A DNA stretch of 64,000 nt, taken from contig CM043958.1 in NCBI GenBank assembly GCA_014529385.2, positions 144,206,734-144,270,733 on the forward strand, read 5' to 3'. The notes below the pieces were generated by a model. The model searched no databases, was not told where the DNA came from, and saw only the letters and a program-made list of their open reading frames with translations. The position numbers and the translations under genes were made by a program. Source of the DNA: Adiantum capillus-veneris. Its lineage: Eukaryota > Streptophyta > Polypodiopsida > Polypodiales > Pteridaceae. Positions 57,937 through 64,000 of the stretch are shown piece after piece (position 1 is the first letter of the stretch; each line of letters begins with the position of its first letter).

Positions 57937-59176
57937 GTGTTAAAATCCCTTTGACCTTAGGTAAGCTAGGGCTATGCTTGAGGTGGGAACCCTGCCCAAG
58001 CTTGAGGTGCTTGTCGTGCTTGCTGACTAAGGTGCTTGGGGTGGTTAATGACTAAGGTGCTAAGGTGCTTGAGGGTAAGGTGTTCAGAAAGTCGAATCAA
58101 TTCCTACTCATGAGGAGGCGAGCCCTAATTGTAGGGTCTAGAGAGAGAACACACACACACACACACACATACACACTCACACAAGGCAAGCTTGGTACCA
58201 AGAAGGAAAATAAGACACTTGTCAAGATCCTCCTCATGTTGCCCTCACAGTGTGCCTAAAGCCTATTGGTTAGCCTCCCAAGGGGTCCAATGATAGTCTA
58301 GTTGATTTAATTAATTGTTTTTGCATTTATCAAGTCCTCTTTATCAAAGGGGAAAGGGGGACACTTGTCCCAAGACTACCCTTGTTGCTTGATACGAATT
58401 CTTCATGTGATTGGCTAGGCTTGCAGGCTTCCAATGAGCTACAAGGGGAGGTCGACCAAAGCAAGAAGGGGGGTTGCTTGGGGGGTATACTGTCCCACAT
58501 ACAGTCACACACACTCTCATTGTGTGAAGTGCAAAAGTTTAAGAGCTCCATCTCCTTCTCCAAGCTAGCCTACACCAACACTCTTGGCTATGGAGTGCAA
58601 ATCCAACCAAGAGCCATGCTTCAATGCTTAAGCTTGCCATCTTCTCCATCTTCATTACTATGCTATTATGTATGCTAGCAAGAAGAGTGATGATAAGTGA
58701 GGAACTATTTCTTTCTCCTATGAATGTTTTCTTCTTCCTCTTACCTACTCTCATTCCCCGCTAGCTCTCTCCACCTTGGAAGGTGTTCGAGGCCTTGGGA
58801 TAGTTAATGCTTTTTACAAAGTCTATGTTATGCTCGTGATGCATGAAGCTTTCCATCTTCATTGCATCACTTAGGTCACAAGGAACACAACGATTGTATT
58901 GTACAAAGTCTCTCTTGATGGGAGAATCTATAATACAAATGCCTATTGGAGGGCGGCTCCACATAAATCCGATCCTCAAATGTTGTCAATGTCTCTAATT
59001 CTCTCTCTTTTTCAACTTATTTCTCATGCCATGTTAGGTAGGAAATGTGTTTAATGTTGCTCTCTCCATTCAATAACTCACTCTACCTACAAGAATAAAT
59101 TTCCTTAATGAAATGCTCACTATGTTATTCTCTTTCCGCTAAAATCTAAGTTAATAGGCCAATTCCATTACATTGG
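57937..59176 (+). repeat. probable 5' LTR of plus-strand Ty3 element
   Basis: It ends CCATTACA right before an initiator-Met-like primer site. A TGTTAAAATCCC at 57937 would make a TG...CA pair, but the left end is a guess because no partner LTR is in the window. It contains a (CA)n tract at 58149-58170. Confidence 0.4.
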
Positions 59177-59177
59177 T

Positions 59178-59189
59178 ATCATAGCATTT
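59178..59189 (+). promoter_or_regulatory. primer-binding site
   Basis: TGGTATCATAGC, one mismatch from the initiator tRNA-Met complement TGGTATCAGAGC. Confidence 0.65.
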
Positions 59190-59585
59190 GATTTCTCTTT
59201 TCTTGCTTAAGAAGAGAGGTCTTTAAGTAGCCTATTAATGGTTTATTTTTTTAATTATAGTAGGGAAAGTGGGACTGGGATCTATTATCGGTTTTGTTGA
59301 GCCCACCATGTGGGATATGGTGCACACATCGGAGCTTTGGTCTTAATAATGGAGTCTTTTTAGATGTTCCTATAGCTTTACCATTATTGAGCCATAAGAA
59401 GTCTAAAAGGAGCTATCCCTCAACAATTCTGCAATATTAGACCCACTCCACTACTCTCCATAATTAACCAATTTGAGACGTGGGTGTAGATGCTTAAGTG
59501 CTGATTTTCAAAGGCTAAGAGGAGTAGCAACTAAGGTTTTGAATTGCCAAAGAATACACTAAGTAAAGACAAAAATTCTGTTAAC

Positions 59586-61310
59586 ATGGTTGATAATAAC
59601 CAAGAGAGTGGAATGAACATTGATAACTTTGATTTTGCACATATAGATGCTAATGATGATGCCCCCATGTTTATCAATTATCTTGTTACTAGGTTGCAGC
59701 AAGCTATGGGCAACCCTGCTTTGCAAGCCGAAGTTACTCAAAAACTTCGTGCTTATGGGATTTCCTTTCCTTTCCGAGAGGAGAGAGAGCTTAGGAGGCC
59801 TATTAATGAGATCCCCAAAAGAAGACTCTCTCCCATACAAGAGGAGGAATCCAAAGAGCAAGCAAGTAATGAATCCTAAGTTCCTTTGAAGATGTGGCTC
59901 CACAAAGACGGTGGTCTAGACAGTCGCCAAATCCTCCCAAGGGGAAATGGTCAACCCATAGTCCTTCTCCTCGTCACTCCAAAAGGGAAGAGAGGAAACA
60001 AAGGAAGAAAAGGGCAAGAAAGAGGTCACCCTCTTCTCCTTCTTCTTCACCTTCCTCCTCTTCCGACAAAAGCTATGGCTATTCTCCTAGAGAATACAAG
60101 AGGGGAGCACATCACAAATCTTACCCTGCATGGCGAAGGTCACAAAAGCTCAAGAAGTTCAAAGAGGGAGGAAAGAGTATCTCTTTTGTCACCTATGATG
60201 GAACCTTTGGTGCTACCGACAAAGTATTGGCCTTCATCCAGCAATTTGATGCGGCCTTTGGATACGAGGGCTTCATGGAGTCCTCCAAGCTACACCATGT
60301 AGCTATGCACTTCCAAAAATTGGCTTGTTTATGGTGGGCTAGCCTTCTTCGCAACACAAAAGCCCCAAAGACATGGAAAACTCTACGAGTTTCCATCATG
60401 AAGCAATTCCTTTGCAAGCGATGCAAAGGACAAAGTGCTTACCGAATGGCAAAGTTTGAAGCTTCTCTCCCATGAGTCTATTCACAAATATGAGGACAAG
60501 TTTTGGGATTTACATCTCAACGCTGTTGTCTTTAAAAGATAGACTTCGTCGAGAAAAAGCAACAATTTTGTGTGAGATTACCTGAAGAGATGGTCGAGTA
60601 CGTCAACTCTCAACGGCCTGGTTCTATCACTGAAGTAATCCACCACACCATGGTTGCTTTGCATATCAATTTCCAACAAGGGGCTAGACGGAATGTCAAG
60701 CCCATGGAAAACAAAGACAAGAGTGATGCAAAGGGGAAAACCAATGCCCAAAATTCTTTCCAAGGAAATTCCAACAACAACAACAATCGATCCAAGGAGA
60801 AGGGAGTTTACAAAGGTAAAAACAAATTCTCTCATGAAGATCTTGAAGCTTTTTGCAAGGATCATAAATGTTTTAAGTGTGGGGAGCAAGGACATGGCTA
60901 TCGTTCTTGCCCCAAGAGAAATGCCTGCAGTAAGACTCCTAGAGCTTCCACCATCGAAGCTCTAAAAGAGGATTCTCATTGCAAAGGATCACCTCTCTCC
61001 TATGCTTGGGGAAAGTTAAGGGAACATGATGCCTTCATCTTGTTTGACCCTGGCTCTACTCACAATTTCATATCAACGGAGTTGGCCATCAAGTTGGGCA
61101 TTCAAGCTTTCGAGATGGGAGATGTTGTAACTGACGATACCTCTTTCAAGGGACATCAAGCCTCCGTTACTCCCTTGATTGGGAAGTTGAGGCTTCATGT
61201 CCAAATCTACGTTGACAAAGAAGACTTTTTCATCTTTCCTCTCCAACATGAGGATGCTGGTTCAACCGCATGACTGCCAACATGACGTTCCCTAAAACAA
61301 GAATCTACTT
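59586..61310 (+). pseudogene. Ty3/gypsy Gag and retropepsin, truncated
   Basis: ATG at 59586 (MVDNNQESGMN) opens a leader block to 59879. A frame change leads to 59894-60475 with an Arg/Ser-rich stretch and the Gag capsid domain (KVLAFIQQFDAAFGYEGFME, HFQKLACLWWASLLRNTKAP). Another change leads to 60572-61273 with LPEEMVEYVNSQRPGSITEV, a canonical zinc knuckle CFKCGEQGHGYRSCP, and a retropepsin start AFILFDPGSTHNFISTELA in which DSG/DTG is DPG. Similarity ends about 61310, before RT, so the element is truncated or cut by the next insertion. Opposite strand to E0, E1 and both copias. Confidence 0.8.
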
Positions 61311-61615
61311 CCCCTACAGGGGAAAGAGCACATATATAGATGCTAGTGATTCTAGTCATACTATACAACATAAATCCTCCTACTAATGATAAATCAATAA
61401 AGAGCTCAGTTTCTGCGTACCTGATTTTTGTCAAAGAGTCCCTAAAAAGTCCTAATGTTTTATCAAATGTAAATGGTAGGAATCAAGAAGAGTTAGACTT
61501 GTCTAATTTTCTAAAAGGATTCCAAGCAGGGATTTTAATTACGCGATGACGCATTTTGTTGAATGTTAATTATTGTTGTTATTATCACTATTTTTTTCAT
61601 GTTAATAACATATCT
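61311..61615. other. no recognised feature
   Basis: AT-rich DNA between the Ty3 fragment and the hAT-side GC-rich repeats. Nothing supportable was seen. Confidence 0.4.
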
Positions 61616-61629
61616 AATGTCATGACCTA

Positions 61630-61785
61630 CGAAAACCGGTAGAAAACGTAGAACCGGCGGGACAACCAACAATCCCGGCAGGCCCGGCGGGCTTAATATG
61701 AAACCCGGCGGACTCGGCGGGACAAGCAAGAATCCCGCCGTGCCCGTCGTGTACCCCCTCTATATTTGGCGGCTCTATATAACCC
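61630..61785 (+). promoter_or_regulatory. GGCGG-repeat cluster and TATA box upstream of hAT transposase
   Basis: Six to seven GGCGG/GGCAGG words between CC and AC contexts within 100 bp (61650-61725) are followed by CTATATAA near 61778. Clustered GC-rich subterminal motifs are typical transposase-binding regions of plant hAT elements. The terminal inverted repeat itself was not identified. Confidence 0.45.
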
Positions 61786-61894
61786 TTTTATAGACATCAC
61801 ATCACCTCTTTGGTCATCCTTTAGAATTTAGAAGAAAAACTAAAGGTAAAAAAATGAATAGTCTTTAAAAAAAATTAAAACTTAATGTAACTCT

Positions 61895-62650
61895 GATCAT
61901 GGATCATTAGTTCTTTTTTGGACTGAACTGATTCTTGAAAGGAGGTAGAAACGTGAATCTTTGGGTCGGTATCTCTACATTTGGGATGGACTGATCTCAT
62001 GTTTGGTTCACCGTTATATTTGCTAAATTGATTGCTATATTGATTAGAACTTCTATCATGGGTCATTAGTTCTTTTTTGGATTGAACTGATTCTTGAAAA
62101 CAGGTAGAAAGGTGAATCTTTGGGTCGATATCTCTACTTTTGGGATGGACTGATCACATGTTTGATTCACCACTGTATTTGCTTGCTATTCCGATTAGAG
62201 CTCCAATCATGGGTCATTAGTTCTTTTTTGGACTGGACTGATTCATGAAAGGAGGTAGAAAGGTGAATCTTTGGGTCGATATCTCTACTTTTGGGATGGA
62301 TTGATCACATGTTTGATTCACCGCTGTATTTGCTTGCTATTCCGATTAGAGCTCCAATCATGGGTCATTAGTTCTTTTTTGGACTGGACTGATTCATGAA
62401 AGGAGGTAGGAAGGTGAATCTTTGGGTTGATATCTCTACTTTTGGAATGGACTGATCACATGTTTGATTCACCGCTGTATTTGCTTGCTATTTTGATTAG
62501 AGCTCCAATCATGGGTCATTAGTTCTTTTTTGAACTGGATTGATTCATGAAAGGAGGTAGGAAGATGAATCTTTGGGTTGATATCTCTACTTTTGGGATG
62601 GACTGATCACATATTTGATTCATCGTTGTATTTGCTTGATCATGTTTGAG
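61895..62650. repeat. five-unit tandem repeat of about 151 bp
   Basis: The word GGTCATTAGTTC (GGATCATTAGTTC in unit 1) recurs at about 61902, 62060, 62212, 62363 and 62514; periods are 158, 152, 151 and 151 bp. Units share GGAGGTAG, GAATCTTTGGGT, ATATCTCTACTTTTGG and GATCACAT. The later units are most alike. It lies between the hAT promoter-like region and the transposase frame. Confidence 0.9.
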
Positions 62651-62795
62651 TAGATTGAGGTTTATTCCCTTCAGGCTTCACTACTACGCTTGTGTGTGAT
62701 ATTGATTATAACACTAATGTTTGGTTTGAATAATACTTGAAAGAAGAGATAGCATACTGAGCTATGTTTATTGGTATTGCAAGCATCCAATAAGT

Positions 62796-64000
62796 ATGTC
62801 TTCCACCAGGAATGTGAGCAGTGATGTTGGTGTCTCAAGCCTGGCTTCCTTGAGGAGAACTCTTACCTCGATGCCAGGTCCTGCTTTGTAGGGCACCACT
62901 TCGTAGGGCAAGTGAAAGGCAGGTGGAAAAAGTCCAAGACCTGAGTGGAATTTTGCCACAAATTTAAATAAGTATCAAGATTGGAAATGTAACTTTTGTG
63001 GAGAAGATAAATCTGGAGGAGCACCAAGAATAAGGGATCATTTGCTAGGTGGCAATACCAGAATCCAAGGAGGAAAGTGCAAGGGCTTAGGTGCAGAAGA
63101 TGCAGCTATGTGCTTAAAAGCTTTAATTGGTAAGCTAATTTCCACGAGCAAAAGATCAAAACTCTCTACTTTCGACCATCACACCCCGGTATCGATAAGA
63201 TCAAACCAGGATGAGGGATCATTGGGTGTAACCCCCACCAATGGAAGCACTCAAAGCAGGGAACCAACTTCTCATATCGATGGAACTACACCTCCAAACC
63301 ATGGATCTCCTGACTTTCAGGTAGGATCGTCAAAAAGTAGACAGGTTAGCTTACAGACGAGCTTCAAAACGCTTTCCTTAGAAGAAGCACAACTTGCACT
63401 AGCTAAAGCCGTCTATTTCACTGGGGGATCATTGGCCATTGTCACCCGTGATGCATGGAAGTCAGCTTGGAAACGCATTGGGGAGTATGGTGCTGGATTT
63501 ACCCCTCCAACATATCACCATATGAGAAACCAAATTTTGGATAAATGTTACACAAGCACACAACAGGATATTCAAAGGGTAATATTAAATGCAATAGAAC
63601 AATCTGGATACACCATAGTTAGTGATGGTTGGTCCAACGTTCAAAGGCGGCCATTGATCAACATCATGCTTGTATGTCCTCGTGGTGAATGTTTTATCAA
63701 AGCTGTGGATAGCTCTGGTCAAATAAAGTCTGGCAGTTTTATAGCTGACATCATTGGCGATGCAGTTGAGGAACTTGGAAAAGAAAATGTTGTCCAAGTA
63801 ATCATGGACAATGCCAAAAATTGCAGGGCTGTAGGTAGGATACTTGAAAGTCGCTTCTCTCACCTATATAGTGCTGGTTGCAGTACACACAGCTTGAACT
63901 TGGTATTGCAAGATTGGTACAAGAGTAATGACACTGAGTGGTTCAAGTGGATAGTAGACAATGCTCACTTAATAGTCAAGTTTGTTTTGAAGCGTCAGAG
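62796..64000 (+). pseudogene. hAT-family transposase, N-terminal part
   Basis: From ATG at 62796 (MSSTRNVSSDVGVSS) one frame continues to the window end, interrupted only by TAG 62889, TAG 62904 and TGA 62913; from 62916 it is open. It has a BED-type zinc finger (DWKCNFCGEDKSGG, then IRDHLLG), a Ser/Thr/Pro-rich linker, then the hAT catalytic core: YTIVSDGWSNVQRRPLINIM with the first Asp, VVQVIMDNAKNCRAVGRILE with the second Asp, and the Cys/His stretch SAGCSTHSLNLVLQD. The third catalytic residue and dimerisation domain lie beyond the window. It would cut and paste hAT DNA with 8-bp duplications. An alternative start after the stops cannot be excluded. Confidence 0.85.

Overview
This is a stretch of a very large, repeat-choked land-plant nuclear genome. 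No ordinary host gene is recognisable. Almost everything is nested transposable elements: Ty3/gypsy and Ty1/copia LTR retrotransposons with plant-type tRNA primer sites, a hAT transposase, an unclassified terminal-inverted-repeat DNA transposon, and very long GA/CT and GT/CA microsatellites. The species cannot be named from sequence; the style fits a non-seed plant or gymnosperm (inference).

Layout: 156-2423 is the 5' end of a minus-strand LTR element with its LTR (LTR-A). 2424-about 7520 is a decayed minus-strand Ty3-like internal region without reverse transcriptase (E0). 9266-45085 is a 35.8 kb minus-strand Ty3/gypsy element (E1) bounded by about 0.9 kb LTRs and a 5-bp target duplication ATCTC. 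Inside E1 lie: a 3' coiled-coil ORF group; two non-coding blocks carrying a spaced 24-nt perfect palindrome; a decayed RT-RNaseH-integrase-retropepsin block (X) that appears to end in its own polypurine tract; a microsatellite-rich island (21.9-31.5 kb) holding copia-1 (24361-about 29456, open polyprotein frame); and copia-2 (32912-38153, 5-bp target duplication AATCA) inserted into E1 pol.

To the right, LTR-B (46990-56911), a copy of LTR-A, is split by a 9,045-bp DNA transposon, T1 (47531-56575). LTR-A preserves the empty site, so the ends are exact: CATTAGG...CCTAATG termini and a 2-bp duplication GA. T1 carries two rightward genes of unknown function (A, possibly ending in a ubiquitin-like fold, and B), and two leftward genes: a spliced transposase-like gene and, directly downstream of it, a histone H3-like gene with an H3-type tail start, a complete H3 fold and an H3-type C-terminus. 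I know of no described plant transposon with an H3 gene; this is the most interesting item in the window.

57.9-61.3 kb is the 5' part of a plus-strand Ty3 element (LTR, initiator-Met primer site, gag, zinc knuckle, retropepsin). 61.6-64 kb is the 5' part of a hAT element with GC-rich subterminal repeats, a 151-bp tandem array and a transposase frame running off the window. Many broken frames are interrupted by stops one C-to-T change from Gln or Arg codons, as expected of heavily methylated, silenced DNA.
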